Positions 43,888 to 53,493 of a stretch of DNA of 64,000 nt are shown here, piece by piece (positions within the stretch are counted from its first letter, which is position 1; the number at the start of each line of letters is the position of its first letter). The notes under the pieces are model-generated. The model did no database searches. It was not told the DNA's origin and saw only the letters and a program-made list of their open reading frames with translations. Made by a program: the position numbers and the translations under genes. Origin of the DNA: Opitutaceae bacterium (GTDB lineage Bacteria; Verrucomicrobiota; Verrucomicrobiia; Opitutales; Opitutaceae); contig JAWLBB010000006.1 in the NCBI GenBank assembly GCA_041395105.1, positions 1 to 64,000 on the forward strand, given 5' to 3'.

Positions 43888-44703
43888 ATGAAAAAATCCC
43901 TGATCAAGAGTAAGTTCCGGACCGGTGTACCCGCCCTGATCACCGGTCTCTATCATCCGATCGACATGTTTCCCCGTCACGCCGCGGCGGCCGGATTCGA
44001 TGGAATCTGGATCGAGGCGGAGCATCACCTGTGGGAGATCCGCGAAATCCAGCGGATGATCTATCTATGCCGCCTAGCGGGGATCGATTGCCTGGTCCGG
44101 GTGGCGACCCGCGAGAAGGCGCGACTCTATCAGCTTCTGGAAGCCGGAGCCACTGGTCTGGTCATTCCACAGGTGTCCTCGGTCGATGAAGCATTGGCGC
44201 TGGCCGAGGCTGTGCGGTTCTTTCCGCAGGGCCAGCGGGGATTGGACGGATCGGGCATCGACGCGGACTTCTACCTGGGAGCCGATCCGGACTATCCGGA
44301 GCAAGCCAACCAGGAATCCCTCCTCTTTCTCCAGATCGAGAACAGCGAAGGCCTAGATGCGGTTGAAGGAATCGCTGCTGTGCCGGGCGTCGATGCTTTG
44401 TTCATAGGTCCAGGTGATCTCTCTCTGCGCCTGAACTGTAATCTGGATCCGGCCCTCCCGGTTCTTCGTGAGGCGGAAGCTAGGATTGTGGCGGCTTGTG
44501 TGGCGGGCCGAATCGCCTGGGGACGCCCGGCACTTGACGAGACCGACTGCCGGTACCTTCTTCAAGCGGATGTGGGTTTCGTCTCCTATGGCAGTGATTT
44601 CATGGCGGTGCTCCGGACACTCCCCCAATGGGGCGCTGAGCTTCGGGCGGGCCTGGCGGCGACCCATCCGGCGTCAATCCCAACCACCAGACGGGATGGC
44701 TGA
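43888..44703 (+). CDS. HpcH/HpaI-family aldolase
   Basis: 271 aa from the ATG at 43888 (MKKSLIKSKF); the frame to 43771 would begin inside the operator. A class II pyruvate-type aldolase: IWIEAEHHLWEIREIQRM, AGIDCLVRVATREKARL (substrate-binding Arg), EAGATGLVIPQVSSVDEA, and the metal-ligand region FLQIENSEGLDAVEGIA followed by ALFIGPGDLSLRL. Members cleave 2-keto-3-deoxy sugar acids, which fits products of a uronate lyase. Confidence 0.88.
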   Translation: MKKSLIKSKFRTGVPALITGLYHPIDMFPRHAAAAGFDGIWIEAEHHLWEIREIQRMIYLCRLAGIDCLVRVATREKARLYQLLEAGATGLVIPQVSSVDEALALAEAVRFFPQGQRGLDGSGIDADFYLGADPDYPEQANQESLLFLQIENSEGLDAVEGIAAVPGVDALFIGPGDLSLRLNCNLDPALPVLREAEARIVAACVAGRIAWGRPALDETDCRYLLQADVGFVSYGSDFMAVLRTLPQWGAELRAGLAATHPASIPTTRRDG

Positions 44704-44819
44704 CGCCGGAACAACGGACAAATCCCTTCCGGTGCCGGGGTCCGCCTCTCGTTCCGGCCGTTCTTTCGAGACTCCCTGATATAAGTTCCCCGCTACCGGC
44801 AAACCTGTCCGAACCGATT

Positions 44820-46769
44820 ATGCCCACACGTCCCCATATTTGCCTGACTGCTCACAAGACGGCACAACTCCGCTCGGTGGCCGAGGCTCGCGACGCCACG
44901 AAGACGGGTCTCGGTCGACGCTTGTGGGAAGGCATCCGCTCGCGGGCCGAGGCGGATCTCGATCGCGATCCCTTCACGCCCTGGTCAGAATTTCCCGAGC
45001 GTGAACCTATTCATGCCCGTCACAGGAATGCCGATTACACGGTCTGCCTCGCGGCCGGCCAGAGAATTCTCCGTGCCTCGCTCGTTCATCTTCTGACCGG
45101 AGAGGGTGCCTTCAAGGATGAGGCTCTCCGGCAGATGGCGTCGCTTTTTGATCCCGCGGATTGGCCGATGTGGTGCGACAAGGCCCACGTCCACCAAGGT
45201 TCACCACCGGCGGATCTCCGCACCGGCATGCTCTGTGCCGACCTTGCTCTTGCCTATGACTGGCTCCACGGATCGCTGAGCGGGCCGGATCGGCAGTTCA
45301 TCATCGAGGGCATCGACCGCTGCGGCATTCAGCCCTACCTCGAGAGGCTTCCCGGGAAGCCGTTCTGGCTGACTTCGCGTCACAACTGGACGACCTGCGT
45401 GGTCGGGGGGCTGGGAATCGCAGGCATGGCCCTGGCAGACGATCATCCGGATTCCGGGCGGCTGATCGATATCGCCCTGCCGGTCATGCGCGACTGCCTG
45501 AGCGTCTATGGACCCGAGGGGGAATTCAATGAGAGTGTCGGCTACGCCGGTGCAATCCAGTTGCTGGTGAATTTCTATGCCGCTTGGCTTTACCAGACGG
45601 ATGGGCGTGAGAACCTGCTGGCCTCGTGGCCCTTCCCGGAGGCCTGCCGCTGGGTCATGCATTTCACCAATCCTCCGGGATACGGGGTTCCCTTCGGTGA
45701 CGCTCACCGGGAAACTCCGGTCGCGTCCCAGTATTTTGCGGCGGTCGCCGCGGCCACTCGTGACCCTCTGCTGCAGTGGTTCTTTGCCACCCACCACGAG
45801 ACCGAGCAGGAGCGGCGTCACGACATCCGCCCGTTCCTCTTTTTCGACGACACTCTCGCGGCGAAGGCGCCCGGCCCTGGTCTGCCGCTCGGTCGCGCCT
45901 ATCATGCCCACGGCCAATGCATCAGCAGCCGGACGGATTGGAATCCGCGGACGACGGCCTGTGTGGTCACGGGCAAGGCGGGTCGTGAGGTCAATCACGC
46001 CCACAACGACGTGGGCCAGCTCTGTATCGATGGCTACGGTGAACCATTGATTGTCGATCTGGGGGCGTGCCATTATCCGAGCCATGAATTCTACGACCGG
46101 CTGGAGAATTTCTACAATTTCTCGGGTTCGGGTCACAATATACCGATGATCGGGGAGCGCGATCTGAGAATGACGCCGGATGCCCAGGGCCGGATTGAAT
46201 GGGCACGATTCGACCGCGATCTGGGTGCCTGCTGGCGCCTCGACACAACCGCAGCCTATGAGGGAGTCTACCGTGTCCATCGAACCGTGATCCACCTATT
46301 CCCCGGAATCGTTGCCGTTTCTGACCGGATCGACCTTTGCCATCCCGAACAGGTGGTCCTTCGCTGGCATACGGCAGATCGTTCGACTCCCTCGCCGGAT
46401 GGGAGTTTCACGGTCACCGGCAAATCCGCCCGTCTGGTCGGGAAAATCGCCAGGCCCGATAGGGGGATACTGGAAATCCGGCGGGGCGAACATGCCTACC
46501 AGCCTCCTTACGATCGCAATCGGCTGGGCGAGCACCTTGTCCAGAAGCACGAGAGCTTCATCGAGGTCGTGACGACCGGGGAAAAGGTAAGGCTGATCAG
46601 CCTCTTTGCGGTCTTTCCGGGTGGGAGCCCCCTGCCTGGCTGGACCGATCCGGGTGGCGGAGTCTGGGCGATCGAGACCCCGGACGGATCAATTGAAGTC
46701 CGTGCGGGAGCAGAGGGTTTCACCGCCGCCAACCCGGGCAGGGGATCGCGGATCGATCGGCATCAATGA
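44820..46769 (+). CDS. Heparinase II/III-family protein
   Basis: 649 aa. N-terminal alpha/alpha toroid (DYTVCLAAGQRILRASLVHL, ADLALAYDWLHG, SRHNWTTCVVGGLGIAGMAL with the likely catalytic His/Asn, YGPEGEFNESVGYAGAIQLL with the Glu and Tyr) and C-terminal beta-sheet domain (REVNHAHNDVGQLCIDGYGE with the His). No signal peptide is seen. Family members are uronic-acid polysaccharide lyases. The last residues (GSRIDRHQ) and the stop are encoded inside the duplicated aldH segment in another frame, so the native C-terminus may have been lost or slightly altered. Confidence 0.88.
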   Translation: MPTRPHICLTAHKTAQLRSVAEARDATKTGLGRRLWEGIRSRAEADLDRDPFTPWSEFPEREPIHARHRNADYTVCLAAGQRILRASLVHLLTGEGAFKDEALRQMASLFDPADWPMWCDKAHVHQGSPPADLRTGMLCADLALAYDWLHGSLSGPDRQFIIEGIDRCGIQPYLERLPGKPFWLTSRHNWTTCVVGGLGIAGMALADDHPDSGRLIDIALPVMRDCLSVYGPEGEFNESVGYAGAIQLLVNFYAAWLYQTDGRENLLASWPFPEACRWVMHFTNPPGYGVPFGDAHRETPVASQYFAAVAAATRDPLLQWFFATHHETEQERRHDIRPFLFFDDTLAAKAPGPGLPLGRAYHAHGQCISSRTDWNPRTTACVVTGKAGREVNHAHNDVGQLCIDGYGEPLIVDLGACHYPSHEFYDRLENFYNFSGSGHNIPMIGERDLRMTPDAQGRIEWARFDRDLGACWRLDTTAAYEGVYRVHRTVIHLFPGIVAVSDRIDLCHPEQVVLRWHTADRSTPSPDGSFTVTGKSARLVGKIARPDRGILEIRRGEHAYQPPYDRNRLGEHLVQKHESFIEVVTTGEKVRLISLFAVFPGGSPLPGWTDPGGGVWAIETPDGSIEVRAGAEGFTAANPGRGSRIDRHQ

Positions 46770-46984
46770 CACGATCAGTCAGATTTTCCCGGCGGACCTG
46801 CCGCTGGGAGGAGTCGGAGCGAGTGGTTTCGGTTCCTACCGTGGAAATGCCGGGTTCGACACCTTTTCCCACCGCAAGAGTGTGCTGCAACGGGGCACCT
46901 TTCTCGATCCCGGGTTCCGCTATCCGCCGCACGGGACGGATCTCAAGCGGGTGATCCAGGGGTATCCGTGGTTGATGCGCTAGG
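46749..46984 (+). repeat. 236-bp direct repeat, copy 2
   Basis: Ungapped match to 37992-38227 with five substitutions, about 98 percent identity by eye. All five are at third codon positions of the aldH frame. It begins inside the heparinase 3' end and ends one base after the aldH stop. Confidence 0.95.
46752..46983 (+). pseudogene. Truncated duplicate of the aldH C-terminus
   Basis: About 76 codons encode IGINDTISQIFPADLPLGG onward to RVIQGYPWLMR and stop, matching AldH except for one Lys-to-Asn change (RGKAG to RGNAG). There is no start codon or catalytic part. The frame is open upstream to 46606 only by chance, through the heparinase gene. Confidence 0.92.
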
Positions 46985-47061
46985 GATGTATCCGGATGGA
47001 TGTGATGGGGCATCCGGGAGTGGATGCTTGTTCTACGTTTTCCGCGGTCGCGGAAGACAGC

Positions 47062-47997
47062 CTACTGATGTTCGGGCCGGCCCGATGGCCAGGTCAGGTT
47101 GTGGACGGGGCTCAGGATTTCCAGAACGCGTTCCAGGAGTTCCGTGTCGATGGGATCCTCGATGTCGCGGACATTCTGCCGGACCCTGTCCGGATTGGCG
47201 GTGCCCACGATGGTCGTGCTGACATCGGGGTTGGCGACGGAGAACTGGAGGGCGAGTTTGCTGAGCGAAGCGCCCCGTGAGCGACAGAAAGCCGCCGCTT
47301 CGGCACACTTTGCCTTGAGCTTGCCGGGAGCGGGATGCCAGTCGGGAGGACCGGCGTCGCTGAGCAGACGCATGGCAATCGGTGCGGAGCTGAAGATCCC
47401 GACACCCTTGGATTTCAGGTAGGGCATGAGGTCACTCAGCGATGTGTCGTTCAGGCAATAGTGGCAGTAGGATTGGATCTGATCGACGTCGATTTGATCC
47501 ATCACCCTCCGATAAAGACTCAGCGGCAGGCAACTGATGCCGACGAAACGGGCCTTTCCTGCCGCCTGAACCCTGCGGAGAGCCGGGATGGTCTCATTGA
47601 CGATCAGGTCGATGCTCCCGAATTCCATGTCGTGGACCTGGATGAAATCGATGGTGTCGACCCCGAGCCGTTGCAGGCTTTCGTCGACGCTTCGCGTCAC
47701 CCGTTCGGCGGAAAAATCAAAGTCGGCCTGGGTGTGGCCGTAGCGCCCCACCTTGGTCGCCAGGATATATCGTTCGCGGGAGATCTGTTTCAGGGCCTTG
47801 CCCAGAACAGACTCGGCCCGGGTCAGGCCGTAGAAGGGAGCCGTATCGATCAGGTTGATACCCTCATCGAGGGCGAGGTGGACGGCCCGGATTCCCTCTC
47901 CTTCGTCGATATCCCGGAAAACCGAACCAAGGGGGGAACCTCCGAATCCGAGGATGGAGACGTCGAGTCCGGTTTGGCCGAGTTTGCGGTATTTCAT
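47062..47997 (-). CDS. Aldo/keto reductase
   Basis: 311 aa from the ATG at 47997 (MKYRKLGQTGLDVSILGFGG); the frame extends to 48291 without homology. NADPH-dependent TIM barrel with the tetrad Asp, Tyr, Lys and His in INLIDTAPFYG, ILATKVGRYG and DFIQVHDMEFG. TTIVGTANPDRVRQNV is the cofactor-binding end. Resembles the L-galactose/L-fucose dehydrogenase-like branch. Substrate unknown. Convergent with the aldH fragment. Confidence 0.9.
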   Translation of the reverse strand: MKYRKLGQTGLDVSILGFGGSPLGSVFRDIDEGEGIRAVHLALDEGINLIDTAPFYGLTRAESVLGKALKQISRERYILATKVGRYGHTQADFDFSAERVTRSVDESLQRLGVDTIDFIQVHDMEFGSIDLIVNETIPALRRVQAAGKARFVGISCLPLSLYRRVMDQIDVDQIQSYCHYCLNDTSLSDLMPYLKSKGVGIFSSAPIAMRLLSDAGPPDWHPAPGKLKAKCAEAAAFCRSRGASLSKLALQFSVANPDVSTTIVGTANPDRVRQNVRDIEDPIDTELLERVLEILSPVHNLTWPSGRPEHQ

Positions 47998-48296
47998 GGG
48001 GCTGATTCGATTGAGTGGTTCTATTTGGGAGAAGCGGTCTTGGTGGTTCCTGCGGCCGGCCGATGGGGAACGACGCGGTCTTGGACGGAAGAAGGCTAGC
48101 AGAATCTCGGGCGTCGCATCGAGGGTGAAAGCTTGCTCCGGGACCGGAAAGTCCTCCCGCAATCGGGCGACGTGGTGGCTCCCAGGGTGGGCTTGACTGA
48201 AATCCGGCCCGGGGCAGAATGCGCGGTCGTCGTTCCCCAGGGCGTTATGTCGTGAGGCGATGTGACCCGAAACCTGCAGAATACCCCCCATTCATC

Positions 48297-48788
48297 ATGC
48301 GTCTTTCCCTGATCAGTACTTTTCTGGCCGGTGCTGTCCTGGCCGTTGTTTCAGTCACATTTGGACATGTGGAATCTTCCGAGGCTGAGGAAATCTCGAT
48401 CGTGCCGGCACACGAGCGTGCCACGGCCAAAGACCTTGGGATGGCAGGACCCACCGAGACCAAGGGGGTCAGCGGAGTGGTGAAACTGGGTGCCATCTCC
48501 CTTGAGCAGGATTTTCCCGAGCTTGCCGATCGAAAGATCCGGGCCCGGGAGATCACCCTGTTGCCCGGGGGCACGGTTGCCGTGCATCAGCATGAATCGC
48601 GTCCCGGAGTGGCCTATGTGATCGAGGGAGAACTGGTGGAACACCGAAATGATCAGCCGGACCCGGTCATTCGACGGGCGGGAGACACGGCTTTCGAGCA
48701 GTCGGGCATCGTCCACTGGTGGGAGAACCGGAGTCAGGAGCCGGCCAGGGTCATGGTGGTCGACATTGTGCCGGTTGATCTGGAATAG
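48297..48788 (+). CDS. Secreted cupin-domain protein
   Basis: 163 aa from the ATG at 48297 with a signal peptide (LISTFLAGAVLAVVSVTFG). A single cupin: GGTVAVHQHESRPGVAYVIEGE supplies the first metal-binding His pair and Glu, and GDTAFEQSGIVHWWENRS supplies the second His. It would bind a metal outside the cytoplasm; catalytic role unknown. A hairpin at 48855 follows the stop. Confidence 0.8.
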   Translation: MRLSLISTFLAGAVLAVVSVTFGHVESSEAEEISIVPAHERATAKDLGMAGPTETKGVSGVVKLGAISLEQDFPELADRKIRAREITLLPGGTVAVHQHESRPGVAYVIEGELVEHRNDQPDPVIRRAGDTAFEQSGIVHWWENRSQEPARVMVVDIVPVDLE

Positions 48789-48854
48789 CAGGCAGCCTCG
48801 AATGGCGCTGAATTGATGGGGGAGCAGGACCGTTCGGAGTTGTAGCCACGGCAA

Positions 48855-48878
48855 GGCACCTCGACACCGCGAGGTGGC
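48855..48878. repeat. Short hairpin repeat, copy 1
   Basis: GGCACCTCGACACCGCGAGG plus TGGC forms a 7-bp stem (CACCTCG and CGAGGTG). It matches 58571-58594 in 21 of 24 positions, with compensating changes in the stem. It lies 66 bp after the cupin stop. Confidence 0.65.
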
Positions 48879-48936
48879 TGGGGGACGACGGAAATCCGGA
48901 ATTTCTGCCTAACTGGTTGCCATTCCGGACAACCCC

Positions 48937-51510
48937 TCACTTCTCGTGCTCCCGATGATTCCGGGAGGGGCCGTGGTGATGGTCGTAGCCCAAGGCATGC
49001 ATGCGGTTGTGCAGACGCCGGTGGGCGGATTCTATGATGTGGCGCATCTCGCGGTAGCGGATGGTCTCCGCCCGGGTGCCCACGTTGTCAAGGAAGGCAA
49101 GGGTTCCTTCGATCTGTTCAAGGATGACGGCCGCATCGGCCGCCGAGAAGAAATGGGAATGCTCGATGCTCACCATCACGGGGGTTGAATGGGCCGCGAT
49201 CATCTCGGGTTTGTCCGCATATTTCCCGCGCACCAGGAGGGCGAGCCATGAGCTCCGGTCGACCTTGACCGACCAGTTGCCCGAATCCTCCGACGGTTCG
49301 ACCGATTGACTTTCACGGATCTCCCCGTTCACGACCAGGTCAACCCGGGTCATGGGAACGGTCACGCTGGCGAGCTTCCAGGAAACATCGACCGTGCCGC
49401 CGGTCGAGTTCATCTCGATCGTGCGGCCCATGGTCTGTCCATCGACGTTGAACTCCATGAGCGGGCCGTAGGTGCAGAAGGTTTCCTTGCGACGAACCGC
49501 GTCCATCCAGGTCTCGTTGGAGAATACCGTGTCCGGAGCCAACCTGGCATATGTCCGGATGGTGCCGACCGCGGTGGAGACGCTCATCTTGTCGGTGCCC
49601 CCCACGGCAGGGACCAGGTACCCGTTATTCAGATACTGGTACCAGGATGAGAGTGAATAGGGATCGATGCCCGAATAGTGATCGCCCCAGGAGCACATCT
49701 CGATGCCGTCAATTTCCTCGAGGACGAGGCTGGCGGCGTTTTCCATCCGCGGCTGCGGAAAGTGGGGCATGATGACGAGCCCGCCCTGTTGTCGGCATTG
49801 GCGGGCCCACTCGGTCAGGAGAATGTCGACCGGGTCGCCGATGGCGGATTCATTGGCACCGCCGCTGCACATCGGGGTGATCAGGTTTCCCTTGTAGCCG
49901 AGCAGTGAGATATGACCGAGGACATGCTGGCGGTTTTCGCTGCCGACCCGGACGAGAAACTCGCCGCTGCCGCCGGACTCCTTCGAGCCGAAGGTCGTTC
50001 GTCCATCAAAATCCCCCACGTTGGTCATGAGTTCGCCCCATTGGCTGGCGAGCAAATTGATCAGGTTCACACCTTCGGCCGCGCCTTCCAGCATGGCGGA
50101 TCCCGGGGAGAGAAAATGCACGTGGGTATCGGCGGTAACCCAGCCGTTTTCCCGCCAGGGCAGAACCTTCTCCAACTTGATGGTGATCTCCCTGGTCTCC
50201 GGATCGACGCTCAGGATTCTGCGGATGGGACGGATCTCAAAACCCTTGGTCACTTCCACATGGATTTTGCCGAGGGGAAGATCGACCAGGGTCTCACCCG
50301 GTGTGTAGGCGCAAATATGCGAAGCCGATTCGTCACCGTGCCAAAACTCAGGCGCATAGTCTTCGAACCAGTTGTGATTCGGTTTTCGGTGGTGGTCGGT
50401 GGGCGGAAGGTATTCACCTTCGGATCCGTGGATATGGAGCTTCACCGGGACGGGCACGCCGGACTTCGCGTCCACCGTGCGGATGCAAACCCGCTGGTGA
50501 GCGGGTGGAACGATTCGTATGCCTTCCGAGCCTTGGCCGGCGATTCCGGATTCGAGCTCGTGGATGGCTGTTTTCTGTCCCCAGGCAAAGTGAAACTCCG
50601 CCTGGGGATGGGCGGAGAATTCGACCAGGAGTTCCTTTTCGTGGATCTCGGGAACCCGGTTGTGGCGGGTAGCTTCCCATTCGAGGTCGGGGTAGATCTT
50701 GCGGGGGTTGGCGGAAATAACGGTGCCTAGATCCATCTGAACCTGGGGGAGGAGGCCATTGGCATCCAATCGTGGGTCAAAAACCACGTCGTCAGGCAGC
50801 CGGACGACGGCCTTTTTCCGTCGCTCCCAACGGATCGGCGTTCCCCGGGTGAAGCCGGCGGTCAGGGCAAAGACGACCACCACGCCACTTCTGGGCAGAA
50901 GGCGGACTTCCCTCAGGAGAGCGTCCGGCCGCGGATTCCTAAAGGCCCAGATCCAGGTGACGAACGGCCCGCCGTCCGCGATATCCGCCCTGGTCTGCCC
51001 ATAGCCCCAGGCCGTATTCGGACGTGATTCATCGAAAGGAAAGGGCTTGCGGCTGGGCACGCAGTTCGAGCAGTTCTCTCCCCAGGGCCGCTGGATGGGC
51101 CCGATCTCGTAACGCCTTCTGATCGGAACGGAGATTTCTTCACCGTCGGCAAAGACAAAGATGTAGTCGGCGGCGTGAACACTCATGCGCCCCTGGTCGG
51201 GAGTGGGGGGCATGAAACCGTCTGTATTGGGAATCTCCTTTCGGAGATCCGAGGTGTGGAGGAAGACGAACCAGGGCGCGGCGACGGGGTTATCCAGTTG
51301 AATCGCCCGTGGTCGTTGGGAGATGGCGGCGACGCCATCGATCCTGAACGGGATGCCCCAGCCGATGCAGGATTCGTCGGGCGCGTGTTCCCGGGCCCGG
51401 ACAAACTCAGGCGACAGGATCTCGGGGTCTAATCCGCCGATCGACTCGGTCAGGTTGGTCTTGAGGGGCTGGAAGAGGGATGAGGCGGGACCGTCTTGGA
51501 ATGCTCTCAT
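48937..51510 (-). CDS. CehA/McbA-like PHP-domain metallohydrolase
   Basis: 857 aa from the ATG at 51510; a TTG at 51561 would add 17 residues. The N-terminal half is unassigned beta-rich sequence. The C-terminal half begins the PHP domain with GWVTADTHVHFLSPGSAM and continues with EGVNLINLLASQWG, GGLVIMPHFPQPRMENA, DGIEMCSWGDHYSG and VGGTDKMS, all expected metal-ligand regions. The tail has a His cluster (LGYDHHHGPSRNHREHEK). Family relatives hydrolyse esters and phosphoesters; the role here is unknown. Confidence 0.8.
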   Translation of the reverse strand: MRAFQDGPASSLFQPLKTNLTESIGGLDPEILSPEFVRAREHAPDESCIGWGIPFRIDGVAAISQRPRAIQLDNPVAAPWFVFLHTSDLRKEIPNTDGFMPPTPDQGRMSVHAADYIFVFADGEEISVPIRRRYEIGPIQRPWGENCSNCVPSRKPFPFDESRPNTAWGYGQTRADIADGGPFVTWIWAFRNPRPDALLREVRLLPRSGVVVVFALTAGFTRGTPIRWERRKKAVVRLPDDVVFDPRLDANGLLPQVQMDLGTVISANPRKIYPDLEWEATRHNRVPEIHEKELLVEFSAHPQAEFHFAWGQKTAIHELESGIAGQGSEGIRIVPPAHQRVCIRTVDAKSGVPVPVKLHIHGSEGEYLPPTDHHRKPNHNWFEDYAPEFWHGDESASHICAYTPGETLVDLPLGKIHVEVTKGFEIRPIRRILSVDPETREITIKLEKVLPWRENGWVTADTHVHFLSPGSAMLEGAAEGVNLINLLASQWGELMTNVGDFDGRTTFGSKESGGSGEFLVRVGSENRQHVLGHISLLGYKGNLITPMCSGGANESAIGDPVDILLTEWARQCRQQGGLVIMPHFPQPRMENAASLVLEEIDGIEMCSWGDHYSGIDPYSLSSWYQYLNNGYLVPAVGGTDKMSVSTAVGTIRTYARLAPDTVFSNETWMDAVRRKETFCTYGPLMEFNVDGQTMGRTIEMNSTGGTVDVSWKLASVTVPMTRVDLVVNGEIRESQSVEPSEDSGNWSVKVDRSSWLALLVRGKYADKPEMIAAHSTPVMVSIEHSHFFSAADAAVILEQIEGTLAFLDNVGTRAETIRYREMRHIIESAHRRLHNRMHALGYDHHHGPSRNHREHEK

Positions 51511-51645
51511 GTGGTCAAGGGGTGCGGAAGCGACTATGACGGGACGGGCGGCCTGTGACAAGACGATCCCGGAGAACGTGAGCGGGAATGGGCGAGAGTC
51601 TGGGGATCCAATGATGGATCTTTGATCGATTGCCGGAAGAGGCGC

Positions 51646-51705
51646 GCCCAGCGGTCACGCCCTACCCGATGGGCGCTTTGAACACGTAGGGACGGACCGC
51701 TGGGC
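51646..51705. repeat. Intergenic inverted repeat, 20-bp arms
   Basis: GCCCAGCGGTCACGCCCTAC at 51646-51665 pairs with 51686-51705, with three mismatches. It lies between the minus-strand PHP gene and the stop of the ABC-F gene. The CCCTACC/GTAGGG inner part recalls a hairpin of the 93-bp tandem unit. Confidence 0.75.
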
Positions 51706-51736
51706 CTCCCATCGGTTTGCCGCAGAGCCCGCCGGA

Positions 51737-53233
51737 TCACCTGATTTCCAGGACGGGATTTTCGCGATTGTCGATCGACCAGTGTGTCGTGGTCAGGGCA
51801 TTGAGAAATGCGTGGTCGTGCGAGACGAGGAGCAAGGCGCAGGGACAGTCCTTGAGAGCATTTTCAAGGCACTCGATCGACGGCAGATCGAGGTGGTTGG
51901 TCGGCTCGTCCATCACGATCATCCAGGGGCGTCGGCGGATTCCCAGCGCGATGAGAAGCTTGCGGATTTCGCCCGGGCTGGGCTGGCCGCTCTCGAGCAA
52001 CCGATCCGGACGGGAGCCAAGCCGACTGATCGTCTGCATGACCTGGCCAAGTTCCCGGCGTGGCAGCAGGCGAACCTGGTCGAGGATGGAAGAGGCATTC
52101 TTGGATGTGATTTCCTGAGGGAGAAGAAGCAGTTTCTCTTCAGGCCAGTCGAGCGATTCAATGATGAAGCGGAGGAGCGTGGATTTTCCGCATCCGTTGG
52201 GTCCCACCAGAGCAATGCGATCGGAGCGGGAAATGGTGAGCTGCGGGTGGCGCAGGAAACGTCGTCCGTCGAGAGGAATTTCGCCGGGTTCGAGATCGAC
52301 CAGAGTGGGCCGACGGGCGGGTTCTGCCTCGACCCAGATACCGGTCTCAAACTCGCGGCTGGAGGTGCGGGCATTGCGCTGTGCTTCCAATTGTCCGAGC
52401 CGGCCCTTCATCTGGCTGAGCAGGCGTCCGGCCTTGCCGTCTTTGCCGCTGACGACTGCCCGATTCTGCCGTCCGCGGGCATCGTTGTCGTGCGGGTTGA
52501 TGTGTCGATTGGATCTTCGTTTTTCAGCCCTGTCCGCCTCGGTGCGACGGCGTTTGAATTCCCGCTCGAGTTTCCGGTAAGACGTGACCAGACGTTCCTG
52601 TTCCGCTCGAATGGCCGAGTGTTCACGGCCTCGCTCCTCCGAGGCGCGGCTGTAGTTGCCCGGTCTCATGATGGCGCGGGGTGTCTCGATGAACAGACAT
52701 TGATGGATAAGGCGATCGAGAAGCTCACGATCATGGCTCACGAGAAGTCCGATGCCCTGGTAGTTCTCGAGCGATGCGATCAGAAGCTCGCGGGCGCCGG
52801 CATCGATATGATTGGTCGGTTCGTCGATCGCGAGTATATCGGGATTCTGCCAGAGGGCGACGCCGATCTGGGCCCGCTTGCGCTCGCCGTGGCTGAGTTG
52901 GTTCCAACGGACGGGCCAATCGGGCGCCATCCCGAGTCGCGAAGCGATAGCCCAAGCCTCGGGATCGGATGAAGTCAGCATTTCCTTCAGCGCGGCTGGA
53001 GCTTGATCCGTCCGTTGCGGGCAATAAGCGACTGTTCGCGGAATCCGGATTGTGCCCGAATCCGGCTCGAGCCGGCGAGTGGCGAGATGGAGCAGGGTGG
53101 ATTTGCCCGAGCCGTTGGGACCGACGATTCCGGTCCAACCCGGAGGAAAATCAAGTGACAGGTTCTCGAAGAGGACCGATACGGTTGACTCGTGGGAAAA
53201 GCAAACCTGATCGAAGATCAGATGAAAGGCCAT
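51737..53233 (-). CDS. ABC-F family ATPase
   Basis: 498 aa with two NBDs and no membrane segments. NBD1: Walker A GIVGPNGSGKSTLLHL, signature LSHGERKRAQIGVAL, Walker B ILAIDEPTNHID. NBD2: Walker A ALVGPNGCGKSTLLRF, signature PSPGEIRKLLIALGI, Walker B MIVMDEPTNHLDLPSIE. A charged linker (LEREFKRRRTEADRAEKRRS) joins them. ABC-F proteins act on ribosomes, some giving antibiotic protection. It is somewhat shorter than Uup or EttA. The specific subclass cannot be told. Confidence 0.92.
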   Translation of the reverse strand: MAFHLIFDQVCFSHESTVSVLFENLSLDFPPGWTGIVGPNGSGKSTLLHLATRRLEPDSGTIRIPRTVAYCPQRTDQAPAALKEMLTSSDPEAWAIASRLGMAPDWPVRWNQLSHGERKRAQIGVALWQNPDILAIDEPTNHIDAGARELLIASLENYQGIGLLVSHDRELLDRLIHQCLFIETPRAIMRPGNYSRASEERGREHSAIRAEQERLVTSYRKLEREFKRRRTEADRAEKRRSNRHINPHDNDARGRQNRAVVSGKDGKAGRLLSQMKGRLGQLEAQRNARTSSREFETGIWVEAEPARRPTLVDLEPGEIPLDGRRFLRHPQLTISRSDRIALVGPNGCGKSTLLRFIIESLDWPEEKLLLLPQEITSKNASSILDQVRLLPRRELGQVMQTISRLGSRPDRLLESGQPSPGEIRKLLIALGIRRRPWMIVMDEPTNHLDLPSIECLENALKDCPCALLLVSHDHAFLNALTTTHWSIDNRENPVLEIR

Positions 53234-53493
53234 GGCGAAGGAACACGTTAATCATGAAAAGCATACGCCGCCTGAACGGGGGCGAGGTAAAATCGGCCGC
53301 GAGGTGCGGCCACCGATGGGGCTTTTCAGTTCCTGCGCATGATTGACTGGATTCAACTGGCCTGGATGATGGGCACTGCCCTCAACCCTACCGATCCTGA
53401 AATTGGCGAACCAGGCGGCACCTGGCAACTTGGAAAAACGCCGGTCTGTTTCCGCGTCTTGACCGAGCTGTCCGGGTCTGGTTTCGTGAGGGC

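Noticed and set aside
46606..46983. A 125-aa gene ending in AldH-like sequence
   Set aside because: The upstream part is the heparinase gene read out of frame; only the repeat is AldH-like, so it is a fragment.
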